A stretch of DNA of 64,000 nucleotides. Source: Fagopyrum homotropicum (Eukaryota > Streptophyta > Magnoliopsida > Caryophyllales > Polygonaceae). A program made the position numbers and the translations under genes. Below, piece after piece: positions 25,366-37,500 of the stretch. Position 1 is the stretch's first letter, and the number at the start of each line of letters is the position of its first letter. Location of the stretch: positions 110,504,320 to 110,568,319 of the forward strand of contig BSWB01000003.1 in the NCBI GenBank assembly GCA_033239125.1, in the 5' to 3' direction. The notes under the pieces are model-generated. The model did no database searches. It saw only the letters and a list, made by a program, of their open reading frames with translations, and had not been told where the DNA came from.

Positions 25366-27213
25366 TTTAAGAGGCTTAGTCATTGGAGCCTTGATGACCT
25401 AGAGTGTCTTAGATTTGACCAGTCAGCCGCCCTTACGAATCTCCTGGGCCGCCCCTGCGTCACAGAGGAGCCGCCCCTGCGCCTAGGCTGACCGCCCCTA
25501 CGGCTTTGTGGCTGGTGCAGCCGCTTTTGTTGACTCTTGACTTATGCTTTGCGGTTGGCTTCCCTTGCAAGCTTCCCTTACCTTCAGATGAAGGGTTTCT
25601 TCAGTTCTCTAGCCTCTCTCTCCTCCTCACGTCCTTCATCTCCTTCTTCTTCTCCTTTGATCTTCTTTGATCTCTTCTGGCTTGTGTGAGTGAGTTCTTG
25701 AAAGTTTGAAGTGTTCTTTGGCCTTGGATGCTCTTGTGGATGTTGCTGAGAGTTGTTGTTGTTGTGTTGAGGCTGAGAGTAGTGTTGTTTCTCCTTAGTT
25801 GCATCCTAGGGTGGAGTGGTAAGTTTTCTCTTCTTCTTTATTTCCTTCTTCTTCCTTGCTTCTTCTTCTTCCTTCTAGCATAGGATCACAAGTCGGACTT
25901 GTGATTGGATCCTTTCTAGATGTTGTGATGATCATATGTGTGTATATTATGCATATGTGTTGATGTGATGTGTTGAAGACGTGAAGAGAATCGAGGAAGG
26001 AGTCGAAGAGAAGTCGGGACCAACTCTCTGCACAGTTGGCTGCCCCTGCGCCTGACCTGAGCCGCACCTGCGCCTGACCTGAGCCGCACCTGCGCCTGGT
26101 GTGGAGCCGCCCCTGCGCCTTTGGTGAGCCGCCCCTGCGCCTCACTGGGTTGGCTGGTGTGTTCTTGCTTCTGTTGGTGCATACCTTGTCGGTATGTCTT
26201 CCTTCCTTCCTTTCCATTGGCCTTGGCTTAGTTGATAGCTAGGTTAGGATGGTTGGGATGAGTTGTATGTTAGAGATGTGCCTTAGGCACTATGGTTGAT
26301 GTTGAGAGTATGCTATAGGCATATGCGAGCTTGTGTGGATCTTTAGGTTGTAGGTTGGTTCTGGTTTAAGAGACGAGTCTCCTAACCCTTATCAGGTTGT
26401 GATGTGGTGTGCCTTGCTCTTGCAGGCGTTGGTTTCTTCCTCAAGGGGAAGCTGTGACGTGGTAGAGGATACGAGTGTATCAGGTAAGTCCATAGGACTT
26501 ACTTAGCGTAAGGTTGTGGATTGTATGACTGTGATGGTTGTGTATGTTCATACGTTTGTGCATTTACAACTTAAACCGGACTAGGATGACCATTCATTAT
26601 ATTTATGTGGCCCAAGTGTATTATAACGGGCGGTAACCACCGGTCTCCGCCTTTTGGGTTAGGAGGAGGTGCCTGAAGATGATCTCACAGGAGGGGACAG
26701 GTGACGGTCACCCCCATGCAAAACTCATGTGTTACGTTGGATGGGGTGGGGTTCTTGAGGCTCCTCGTGTTACAAAAGAAGTTGAATTAGTAATGGTATA
26801 ATGTAATTAAAGATAATAAATGAATGTGTGTGGCATTGCATGTATGAGATGTTATGGTGTGTTTGTGTTATTACTATCATACTTATCTATTGTTGTAGCT
26901 AACGGTGTAGATGATCTGCAGGTTAGGAAGACTGCAGAGTGAGCCAGATGGTGTGACCAGCCGAGGACTTTTGTACATTAGGATGCGTGGGTTGGGGATC
27001 TTTTGTATCAGTTGATGTGGTTGTTATGGTTTTGTACTCGGCTCTGATTTTGTAAACTCTTTTGATGTATTATACAGCTTTTATGTATTTGTTTTACTCT
27101 ACTTGTGCCTTGTTGTAAGATCCAGTGAACTTGTTGTCAGGCTAGGGTCAGAATCCATTGTGAGATCCTAGCCCAATGTAGCATTCCGGGTCCCGTGGAT
27201 TCGGAGTATTACA
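25366..27213 (+). repeat. LTR of C2, shared with the pol remnant on its left
   Basis: It starts TTTAAGAGG (TG end mutated) after a polypurine tract and ends ...GGAGTATTACA at 27213, followed by a tRNA-Met primer-binding site. It therefore serves both the pol remnant 23134-25365 and the C2 gag to its right. Arrays of CCGCCCCTGCG lie at 25432-25505 and 26040-26146. Confidence 0.85.
26040..26146 (+). promoter_or_regulatory. Tandem CCGCCCCTGCG array in C2 LTR
   Basis: Five units of about 21-26 bases, each containing GCCGC(C/A)CCTGCGCCT. Neighbouring units at 26055-26100 are identical over most of their length, showing recent local duplication. This is the downstream array; the upstream one is at 25432-25505. 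Confidence 0.6.
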
Positions 27214-27217
27214 GAGT

Positions 27218-27229
27218 TGGTATCAAAGC
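27218..27229 (+). other. Primer-binding site, initiator tRNA-Met
   Basis: TGGTATCAAAGC lies four bases after the LTR end and is complementary, with one mismatch, to the 3' end of plant initiator tRNA-Met (TGGTATCAGAGC). This is the common primer of plant chromoviruses. Confidence 0.85.
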
Positions 27230-27396
27230 CTTAGGTTGACAACAATGGCACTTGCTATCTGCAATAAAGGTAGAGTGGATAAATAAACAGAACCCACATG
27301 GGGTCTGACGTTTTAAAGAGTTTTGGTTTTAAAGCGAGTACAGATGTTTTGGGATAGTGTGTACAGAAGTCGTCACCCATCTGAGGATTTCGACAG

Positions 27397-27431
<35 letters not shown>
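27397..27431 (+). repeat. (TA)n(GA)n microsatellite
   Basis: A TA run followed by a GA run directly left of a small inverted-repeat element. A further TA run lies at 27681-27695 on its right side. Confidence 0.85.
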
Positions 27432-27680
27432 TTTGGCTCCCATGTAAACAACCCTTATAGTGTTCAATGAGAACAAATTGTATCCGTTATATCGTTAAAT
27501 AGATGGCTGAGATTAGGCGATATTAAAGGATAAAAAAAATTATGTTATTAATGGAAGAAGATTCGTCAGAACTGAATTTGTATATTCGGCGGTAAAGTCA
27601 CATATATTCGGCGGTATACTCACATATATTCGGTGTTTACACGTTCACACGATAAGAGTTGTTTACATATGAGTCAGGAT
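27432..27680. mobile_element. Candidate MITE (~250 bp) in the C2 leader
   Basis: The ends are imperfect inverted repeats: GGCTCCCATGTAAACAAC at 27435-27452 against GTTGTTTACATATGAGTC at 27659-27676, extending inward through CTTATAGTG/CACGATAAG. The interior is AT-rich, noncoding, and holds three repeats of about 22 bases with TATTCGGCGGTA (27583-27632). TA-rich sequence flanks both sides, as expected for insertion at a TA target. The superfamily cannot be decided by eye. Confidence 0.55.
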
Positions 27681-27755
27681 CTATATATATATATAGATAC
27701 CTTTTTATGATGATATGTGTGCATGTATTATTAAGTATTATATATATCTATACAT

Positions 27756-28327
27756 ATGGCCTATATAGAGCCTTATACGTTAGGTATGCATACCCCACAG
27801 ATGGCTCGGACTAGAGCTACTACTGCAGGCAGAGGTAGAGGTAGACCACCTCTTCCTCCAGGAGAGAGGAGACAGGGACCAGCTCCCGCTACAGATCCAC
27901 TAGTGGTGGAGGAGGCTCATGAGGAGGTTGTTGAGAGCTTTGTTCCAGGTACGAGGAGTGGTGGGTCCAAGAGACAGCAGACCTATCCAGGCCAGTCTTA
28001 TAGTTCAGACCGTGTCTCCATGGGCGGATAAGAGTTCAGAGAGTATCTCAGGCAGTTTGAGGAGGCCATCAGAGCGGGTCGACGAGCCCCAGACTTACCA
28101 AGGCAGGAGGGATTATCTGAGAAGCCCCATGGAGCTACTCAGGTACCAACTGCACCAGTTCGTGTAGCTAAGTCAGCTCGAGTTGTAGAGGAGACTAGAG
28201 GGCCTCGACCAGATACCTGGTTGAAGGCATTCCACCAGCAGGGAGTACCACACTTCTCTGGGGAGATCGGCCTAGTGACTGAGGTGTGGATTGGGCATGT
28301 AGACTCAGCTTTAGAGTCTATTCGTTG
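27756..28327 (+). pseudogene. C2 gag, first part
   Basis: The start is either the Met at 27756 or, more likely from its basic sequence MARTRATTAGRGRGR, the one at 27804. An in-frame stop lies at 28029-28031; the same frame continues to 28327 with WLKAFHQQGVPHFSGEI and VWIGHVDSALESI, matching C1 gag at 9760-9858. LTR B interrupts it at 28328. The last five bases, CGTTG (28323-28327), are the target duplication. Between the primer-binding site and this gag, 27230-27755 holds only the MITE candidate and simple repeats. Confidence 0.8.
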
Positions 28328-30059
28328 TGATAGCATGAATTATAGTCTATATTTTGGGACTTGTTTAGACGTTTTATCTTCAATAATCTGCATGTTTGAA
28401 TGTATATTATGTGATTATATTGTCATTTTATCTACATTTGTGGGAATCGAGGTCTACACCAAGTTTCGTTGTAATCGTAGGTAAAATGGCACGTTATGTA
28501 TAAAAATGGAGCTAAAGGAGCTAAGGAGTCATTGGAGCTACATTCAAGAGTTTAAGGAAGAATCCAGGAAGCATAGAAATGGATTAAAGATTCACTTTGG
28601 ACCAGATTTAAGAGATTTCACATTCAGTTTAGAGTCACCTCGGTCAACTACAGTATCATCTCGACCGAGGTGATCCTGAGGAGCGTCTCGACCGAGGCGA
28701 ATACTATGACGCGGCGAGATCGTTTATTCTTGGCTGAGATCTTTTATTTTTGGAAGGAGAGATCTTATATTTTTGGGCTGAATTTCTGGAAGGAAGATTA
28801 TATATTTTGGAGTGCTATTTATGAGATATGGATATATTTTATTAGGATAATATCTTTTCAAGATATTTTATCTTTGGAAGATAGTTTTCCTATATAAAGG
28901 GCTGAATTTTCCACAATTCAGCATCGGTGGATCACCGAAAATCCCGCTATCATTATAGTGGATGAAGGAAGGAAGGAAGGAAGATTTAAGGAAGGATTCA
29001 TAGCTTTTGTGAAGGGTTTTGTAAGATTCTCTTAGATTCCCTTCTTGTTGATTGTCTTGTTGGATTGTGGTCCAAGGAACGCTTATTTGTGTGCTATTTG
29101 ATTCAGTTATTGAAGCCTTGTTCTTAAGGTTTTTGTGTTCAAATATTCACTTTCTTCCCATATATCTGATTATCGCTTTCATGATGATGAGTGGGTAATT
29201 TTTTTGTGTGATTCTAGGGTGATTAGCTAAAGGTTGTGGGAAAAACAATGATAGAATAATCTTAAATTCCAGTAGCACCCTGAAAGCTCGAGTCTTTTCC
29301 CTTAACCCTAGAACATCTTGTTCAGTCGATGAACATCTCGGCCGGGGTGGAACTTGACTGACCGAGGTGACTTATCTGATCCGAAACTGAGAGTTAAGTG
29401 TTAGAGTTTGCCAAATCCTATTCTTATTACACCTTTTCTGGTTCAATGCAAGCCTAGGATGAGACTTACCCGGTAATTCCTTTATTTGTTTACCCAAGAT
29501 CATAAGTGTAGGTAATAAAGGTTTATCCTTTATTAGGGTTAGAGTGTGCCTTCATCCCATCTTTGTGAGTTAGCCTGAGACTTACCCGGTAAAGGTTGAT
29601 TCTATTTCCTTAGTTGGTTTGTTAGTTTGAGATTATAGTTCCTTTCGTTAGTACCTTGAGACTTACCCGGTAATAGGTTCTTTGGGTTGGGATTAGTGAG
29701 TAGTGAGACTTACCCGGTGATCTATTCCACTTTAGAAACACCTTCCCTTTGCAAAACCTCAGCTTTGTCCGCTTATCTTTAGATCTTGAGTTGGAACCAC
29801 AACTAGATGCTTTAATCCCTAGAATTGCATATTTCTTTAATTGAGTTTTGATCATCTTTGATTGCTTTAATCGCTTTTGTGGTTATTAGTTGCATTGACT
29901 ACCTATATTGGTTTTGTTTCACCTAAGTCCCTGAGATCGACACCCCGGAATTCTTGCTTTTACTACGATTGACCCGTACACTGCGGGTTCGTTTCCTTGT
30001 TTTGAGCATATATCTTAGGTTATAAATTTAAAGCTTGCACACACCATTTGGAGCGAACA
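28328..30059 (+). repeat. LTR B of P family, solo-like in C2 gag
   Basis: This 1732-base LTR has TGATAGCATG and GAGCGAACA ends. C2 gag lies on both sides, with CGTTG before it and CGTTT after it (target duplication with one change). No primer-binding site follows. A TATA box TATATAAAGG is at 28891-28900. Over the first ~410 bases I counted about 15 differences from LTR C (near 3.6 percent). It looks like a solo LTR, but see the finding on LTRs B and C. Confidence 0.85.
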
Positions 30060-30453
30060 CGTTTCCCAGAGGACAGACGGATAGAGCTAGTACAGTCTCT
30101 ATTCCCTGATCTGGCACATCAGTGGTGGAGGACAGTTAGAGCACGAGTCACCACCTATGAGCAGATGAGGACTCTGGTAAGGGAGCAGTTCTGCCCTGCC
30201 TCACTGAGGAGGGAGAAGCTGCAGGATTTTGTGGAAGCAGGCTTTGAGGACGTGCCCATTACTGCTGCTATTCGCCGCTTCCGGACTGAGTTAGCTTTGC
30301 TGGGTCCAGTTGCACCTTTTGAGGACCAGCACGTATAACTATTCTCCCGATGTCTGGGGGAGAGTACGCGTTCATATGTGGCGGGATTTCATTGTGACTC
30401 ATTGGCAGACTACCAGGATGGAGCTTCTGCTTATGAGAGAGAGGGCTAGCCAG
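30060..30453 (+). pseudogene. C2 gag, duplicated segment
   Basis: It continues C2 gag after LTR B (EDRRIELVQSLFPDLAHQWWRTVRARV, EQFCPASLRREKL). The same segment recurs at 51110-51504 after LTR C with about 5 percent differences and a two-base length change near its end. A stop TAA lies near 30336. It ends abruptly at 30453 where P1 gag begins. Confidence 0.85.
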
Positions 30454-31024
30454 TCCGAGATGTTTTTTTTGCAGGTATTCCACATACCCTAGGGCAAAGG
30501 ATGGACCCCAACCAGCAACTGAGGCGTCCAGGAGTCAACCTAGGTGATCCAGCGGACCATGACTATGAACTTCTACCGCAAGTTCTTTCCATGATTCGCC
30601 AATGCCAGTTTGGAGGGCTAGAGAGGGAGTCTCCGCATCAACATCTGCAAAACTATGAGATCTTGATGGAGACCTTGAGACCTTCACGGCTAGAAAAACA
30701 ACAATTACAAGCTAAGGCCTTTCTACTTCTCTTTGAAAGATAGGGGGCTTACTTGGTATCAATCTCTCCCTCCAGGAAAAATCAACACTTGGGAGGAGAT
30801 GACGACAGAGTTCTTGACTAAATTCTTTCCCCCCTTAAAGACCGCTGAAATGAGAAGGAAGATCAATGCATTCATCATGAAGGAGAAGGAGAGTTTGTCC
30901 AAGTCATGGGAAAGATTTAAAGACATCCTTTTGGATTGCCCACATCATAGGATTCCAAAGATAGAGTTGTTGGAGATATACTTCAAGGGACTGGACGGAA
31001 ACACCCAGTTCAACCTTCAACTAC
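30454..31024 (+). pseudogene. P1 gag, first part
   Basis: It starts at the join, equivalent to 14005 in Pii gag. It reads RMDPNQQ...GVNLGDPADHDY, QNYEILMETLRPSRL, then after a frame shift near 30735 LTWYQSLPPGKINTWEEMTTEFLTKFFPP-type gag core (given here only as motif). M2 interrupts it after the codons for FNLQL; the last five bases ACTAC (31020-31024) are duplicated at 42229-42233. Confidence 0.85.
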
Positions 31025-32851
31025 TGTTACGCTAAAAGATGTGTACGCAATAAGCCTTAAATTTATACTCGTTATAATTATCCTACTTCTAGCGCACCCG
31101 CAGTGTACGGGACGTATGTAGCAAGATAAGTATTCCAAGGTCGAACACAAAGACTAAGGTGAAATCGAATTAAGTTGTGATTGAATTTAGCAAAATCTAA
31201 GTTTAAAGAAAAGGATGCAAATAAAGGAAGAAAATCTCAATTGTTTTGGTTGTTTTTAGGTGATCACTTCAAAGATCAAATGCATGTAAACAATCAATCA
31301 AACTAAGTCGGAAAATTGGCACAAATAAACAAATCGAACAAGATGTTGATTAAGAGAAAGGGAAGACGGATTCTAGGGGTTGGAAATTCCGGTTATGGCA
31401 TAAAACTCAAGTTATCTATTCATTCTTTGGATTGATTATGATATGTTGGGATTAAGTGTTCCTAAAATGGGATCAATTACCGGGTAAGTCTCATGATCCA
31501 ACTAATCCACACCTAAGGTCTCATTACCGGTTAAGTCTCTAAGAACCTAAGGGGAGGAATTTAACACAAACCGGATTGTTTAATTAGGGATCTAACCTAT
31601 CCTCACCGGGTAAGTCTCGGAAAGGGAAGTCCTAATCAACTATCCTAGCACATTTAATCCAATGGCGGCTTATTAGACTCACCATTACCTAAGGTTTTGC
31701 TATTTTAGATTCTAAGGGCAAGGATTACCGAGTAAGTCTCTCCTAACACTTAGTCGCTACACTAGGACACCCTAGGGTAGGTTAAACTCAGCAAAAACTT
31801 AGGGTTTCAACAATTTTATGATCCTAAGATAAGATCCTTCGAACCAGGAAGAACCACGGTTTGTTCTACAGAAACCACGACCGTGGTTCTTCAAGAACTA
31901 CCCGTGATTCCTAACAGTAGCTACGTTCATAAACAAAAATCATCCAAAGGTAAATCTAAGTTCGTCCCATCATAGATCTAGCCATAACCATCCTTTCCTT
32001 ACCCTAGAATCACATCAATCTAGCCTACAACATTCATATTAGAAATCAAAACAAACAAGCATAGATTCATAACCTCCATTGCAAGAAAATGAGAGAAAGA
32101 AGATGAACAAATGAACTTCAAACACAATCTAAATCTGAAGATGAAATTAGAACGACTTACAACCCTTCCAAAGGAAGGTTCAAGAGTTCAAAAACTTCTA
32201 GAAATAAATCCGAAAATACAAGAGCTAAGTGTGTCTTTTCCTCTCCTCTTCAATGGCAATGGCTCCTTTCTTCTTCTTCTTGCACTTTCCTTCCTAGAAA
32301 AAGTCCTTCTTCTTCTTGGAATATATTTTGTCAAAGAAAAATGGAGAATATGTGAGCTGCTCTCAAACTACCCAAATCCCAGCTGCCTCTAACAACTATC
32401 AAGGACCACCTTTATAACCAATTCTTCATGAGCTGGCCATGAGAGTCGTGGCACAGCTGTCACGAGAATCTGGCAAAATCCACGGTCATTTCCATGGTCA
32501 TGGTTCTTCAGAGAACCGTGATTCTGTGCAGAAACTTCGCCTTGGATCATTAGGTTGTGGTTTGGTGCATGGCCTGTGTTGGCAAGGTTCCTTGAGTCCT
32601 TCTCAGCCCTTGCCTTGCGTTCTAATGAGTTTGGAAACGTGTCCTCTTAATGAGCGACCCTCAAACGCACCGTTTTAGCTCGAAACTTCCCGAAATACCT
32701 ACAAAACGCACACAAGTCCGTGTAGACGTCTATCTCGACAAAATACATGTTTTGAGTGCAAAACGTATTGGACTAGTGCTAGATAATGCATGATTGAGCG
32801 AGAATTCTACCTAAATGTGCCCCTAAAACTATGCTATAAATCGTGTTATCA
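31025..32851 (-). repeat. 3' LTR of M2
   Basis: On the plus strand it runs TGTTACGCT...GTGTTATCA. The TATA box on the minus strand is at 32411-32418. CCACGGCCGTGG-type words lie upstream of it (32452-32525) and about 500 bases downstream (31853-31915). Here the cluster reads CCATGGTCATGG, where the 5' LTR has CCACGGCCGTGG, so three of the differences between the LTRs fall inside one word. Four copies of ACCGGGTAAGTCTC lie between 31477 and 31740. Confidence 0.95.
32452..32525. promoter_or_regulatory. CCACGGCCGTGG word cluster, M2 3' LTR
   Basis: The cluster lies 35-110 bases upstream of the minus-strand TATA. It contains GTCGTGG, TGTCACGAG, CCACGGTC, a decayed CCATGGTCATGG and ACCGTGATT. The equivalent in the 5' LTR is at 41829-41905 with the word intact. 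Confidence 0.6.
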
Positions 32852-34514
32852 AAATACCCCATACTTAAGGTTTGCTCGTCCCCGAGCAAATTCCCAACTA
32901 TAGACTAAGAGATGACATGATTTATGTATGCAGAAAAATGGCAAAAATCTTTTTGGTTTTGTGCTTCTACTATTGGATCACCTTCATAGTCATGATCATT
33001 GGCAATTGGATAAGCAATTATGTATCAAACAACAAAGGCATGGAAAGACAATTGTACTTAACTCAAAAGCATGCATGAGATGGGAGGACGGAGATGTCAA
33101 GAAGATCAAGAGTCTATCCAATCTAGATTACTAAGTCTTACAAACATGCAAGTAGGTCATAAGGGCTTGTGACATAAAAGGCTAAGAAACGTTTCAATTG
33201 GGGAGGGGAATTTTCTAGGTATGTGATGCTAATCCGGGAATGGAACTAACTTCACTTCCTTGTCCTCGATCAACTTCCCCCAAGTGTATATTTTTCCCTA
33301 TCTTGCTTTCTTTTCCTTTTCTTTAACTCATTTTTGAGACAATGGCATTGGTGTACAATAGCCGAAACCTCGGTGATTAGCCATCCTCGGGCTTTTTCTC
33401 TTTTTCGAGGTGCATCCACACCGGGCACACATACCAAAGCTCGTTAGGGCTATTGGCTCATTTGACTTTGGCAAGGCACCAACACCCGATTATGTGAAGT
33501 GTACCGAGTTACTTGTCATTTAAACCAACGCCCCCAAACCTATTTTGGCTACACTTCCACAATAATTTCAGCATTCCATTCACGACATTCTTTTCATTAC
33601 ATCTTCACCCCGCACTTGCTTTTTACACATTCAAACACACTAGCATGCTCCTATTCCCGGATGGGTTTAAAAGGAGGTTAAATTTTATATCAATTGAGGT
33701 GCTCAAGCAATCATGATCAAGATGAGAAGTAGAGAAAGATGGAATGCCTTATTCATTCCTAGATGGTATGCAAGAACTATCATGTAATTTCGATTTTCAA
33801 TACTCAATCCATTCTAGGCAATCATCATGATCTCAAGTCATTCATGGAATTCAAGAGAAGTAGTTCAAGTCCACATATGCATTTATCAATTCAACACATA
33901 AGGCCATTCATAGCCAATCACAAGACAAGTTTTCATCATTAGGATCATGTCCAAGCCTAGAAAGCACAAAAAATTTTTAAATTTTCTGATTTTTATGGGA
34001 TTTTCGATTTAAGTATGTACAATGCAAGACATGTGCAAATATTAAACTATCCTAGATGCTCTTCATGCAAAGGATCATGTAAACCCCACCCCATACTTAG
34101 AAACACATTGTCCCCAATGTGGTATTCAAGCAAAGAGAGTGAAAGAAGGTTCTCACAATGTAAAATGGTTTTCTTCGGTATTTGGGAATTCTCAAGAGGA
34201 TTGATGTTGGATGATCCTTTCAACCATGGTAGGGAGCTCTAAGCATCCTTCAAGCTTTGAAACCCGCGCTAGGCACCGCTAGCCGTCCAAGTTCCGCGTC
34301 CGCTCCACCCATGATTAGTGAGGGTTTCATCATCACCATTTCCAAGAAAGGCTTCCAAAGCCACTAATGTTCTAGCACACATAAAATAGACAAAACACAC
34401 AAAGCACATAAAAACAGAAAAATCTAAGCTAAAATGAAGGAAAAATGTTACCGATGGGTTGCCTCCCACCAAGCGCTTCTTTAAGGTCATTAGCTTGACC
34501 AAACTCGGGAGCGT
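32852..34514 (-). other. M2 3' region with polypurine tract, no ORF1
   Basis: The minus-strand polypurine tract CTTAAGTATGGGGTATTT (32852-32869) abuts the LTR. Further right are the conserved ~130-base block (33380-33525), an AT-rich stretch, a CCCCATACTTAG...ACATTGTCCCCAATGT hairpin block (34084-34120) and the post-pol block with GGGTTGCCTCCC (34453-34500). No protein longer than shadows is seen, so this lineage lacks the ORF1 found in P1 and M3. Confidence 0.8.
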
Positions 34515-37500
34515 TTATGCAAGGTGAAGCGGGGCAATCATGTCTATCGGGGCTCCCGGAATGTACTTCTTCAAGCGATGCCCGTTCACTTTGAAATCTC
34601 CACAATGCTCCCCTCCTATCTCAATAGCTCCATGGGGAAAGATCTTCTTTACCACATACGGCCCGGTCCATCTTGATTTGAGCTTTCCGGGAAAGAGCCT
34701 TAGCCTCGAGTTGAAGAGAAGGACAAGATCTCCTTCACTCAACTCCTTTGGAATAATCCTCTTGTCATGCCACCTTTTGGTTCTCTCCTTGTAAATCCGG
34801 GCATTCTCGTAAGCTTCCAACCGGAGCTCCTCAAGGGCATTGATATCAAGCAATCTCTTCTCTCCCGCCTCCTTGAGGTCAAAATTTAGCCACTTAATGG
34901 CCCAATAAGCTCTATGCTCCATTTCCACCGGAAGGTGGCAAGACTTGCCATAGACCAATTTGTAGGGAGTGGTGCCAATAGGTGTCTTGAAGGCGGTTCT
35001 ATATGCCCATAGTGCGTCATTGAGCTTCATGGCCCAATCCTTCCTTGTTCTAGATACCGTCTACTCGAGGATGGCCTTGATTTCTCGGTTGGAGATCTCC
35101 ACTTGACCACTAGTTTGGGGGTGATAGGGTGTTGCCACTTTATGAGTCACCCCATACTTGGCCAAAAGTGCTCCAAAGTTCCTATTTGTGAAGTGCTTCC
35201 CCCCATCACTAATGATCACCCTTGGTGTTCCAAACCTAGGGAAGATCACTCGGTTGAAGAACCGCACCACCACCTTGGCATCATTCGTAGGAGAGGCGAT
35301 TGCCTCTACCCATCTTGACACATAGTCCACCGCCAATAGGATGAATAGATTGCCACATGAAGAAGGGAATGGTCCCATGAAGTCTACACCCTACACATCA
35401 AAAATCTCAACTTCTTGGATGTTGTTCAAGGGCATTTCATTCCTCCTTGAGATGTTCCCCGTTCTTTGGCAAGCATCACATGCCGCTACAAAACTTTGCA
35501 CATCTCTAAACAAGTTAGGCCAATAAAAACCGGATTGCAATACCTTTGCACACGTTTTGTGTGAGCTAGCATGGCCTCCACATGGTAAGGAGTGACAATG
35601 CCGGATCACACTTTCCATTTCGTCTTCGGGTATGCATCTCCTAAGCACCCCATCCGGGCCTCTCTTGAATAGAAGTGGCTCGCTCCAATAGTAATGCCTT
35701 ACATCGTTGAAGAACTTCTTCCTTTGTGCATACGTTAGTCCGGGAGGCACTTCCTCACACACCAAGTAATTCACAATGTCGGCATACCATGGCTCACTTC
35801 CCCTAGCCACTTGGAACAAGCATTCTTCCACCATTTGCAATTGTTCATCCCGGAACGAGTCATCTATCGGAATGTTGTCTTTCCCAAGCTCCAATGGTGG
35901 GAGTCTACTAAGGTGATCCGCCACTGAGTTTTCGGATCCCTTCTTATCTCTTATCTCCAAATCAAACTCTTGAAGAAGAAGGATCCACCGAATCAACCTT
36001 GGCTTGGCATCCTTCTTTGTAAGTAGATAACGGATCGCCGCATGATCCGTGTAAACTATGACCTTTGCTCCAACAAGGTATGAGCGGAACTTCTCAAATG
36101 CATACACTACCGCTAACAACTCCTTCTCGGTAGTAGCATAATTGAGTTGGGCATCATCTAGCGTCTTGCTAGAATAGTAAATAGCATGAGTGCGCCCTTC
36201 TTTTCTTTGCCCCAAAACGGCCCCAACGGCCACATCACTTGCATCGCACATAATCTCAAATGGTAGACTCCAATCCGGAGGTTGCATGATAGGTGCGGAG
36301 ATCAAGGCGTTCTTCAACCTACAAAATGCTTCAAGACAATCTTTGGAGAAAACAAAATCAACATCTTTCATTAGTAGGTTAGTGAGGGGCTTAGAAATTT
36401 TAGAGAAATCTTGAATGAACCTCCGGTAAAAACCGGCATGCCCTAAGAAACTCCTTACCCCCTTCACCGAGGTAGGTGGTGGCAAATTCTCTATTGTTTC
36501 AATCTTAGCCCTATCAACCTCAATGCCACGGTTAGACACCAAATGTCCTAACACGATACCTTCACTTACCATGAAGTGGCATTTTTCCCAATTTAAGACA
36601 AGATTTGTCTCCTCACATCTTTGCAACACCAATGACAAATTAGCTAAGCAATCATCGAAAGAAGAACCATAAATAGAGAAATCATCCATGAATACTTCCA
36701 TGATATTTTCTATGTATTCCGAAAAGATAGCCATCATACACCTTTGAAAGGTGGCGGGTGCATTACACAACCCAAATGGCATTCTCCTATATGCAAATGT
36801 ACCCCATGGACATGTAAAAGTTGTTTTCTCTTGGTCATCGGGGTGGATAGGGATTTGGAAGAATCCACTATACCCATCTAGATAGCAAAAGTGAGAGTGT
36901 TGAGCTAATCTTTCTAGCATTTGGTCAATGAAGGGGAGGGGAAAGTGATCTTTCCTAGAGGCCATGTTCAATTTCCTATAATCTATACACATTCTCCATC
37001 CCGTGACCGTCCTAGTTGGTATTAGTTCATTGTTCTCATTAGTTACTACCGTCATTCCACCCTTCTTAGGTACTACATGAACGGGGCTAACCCACTTACT
37101 ATCCGAGATAGGGTAGATAATTCCCGCATCTAGCAACTTAATGATTTCCTTCTTGACCACCTCTTTCATTATAGGATTCAATCTCCTTTGATGTTCAATA
37201 GAGGGTTTGTGGTTATCTTCCATCATTATCTTATGCATGCACAAAGATGGCTTAATGCCAACCAAATCATCAATAGTATAACCAATGGCCTTCCTATGCA
37301 ATCTTAGTTCATGCAGCAATTTAGCAAGTTCATCATCACTCAAGCATGCATTAACAATCACCGGATATGTAGAATTATCAACAAGGAATGCATACTTTAA
37401 ATGAGAGGGGAGGGGTTTGAGTTCAAGCGAGGGAGGACCTTTATCGGTTGAAGACGATCCAAATAAGATTGGATGAGATGAATCCAAGGCAAAAGAAGAC

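Noticed and set aside
26040..26146. CRISPR-like spaced repeats
   Set aside because: Units are short, degenerate, lie in a plant LTR promoter region and lack unique spacers of constant length.
32111..32392. 93-codon frame present in both M2 LTRs (also 41488-41769)
   Set aside because: It is identical only because the LTRs are; it runs antisense to LTR transcription and is not seen in the M1 or M3 LTR.
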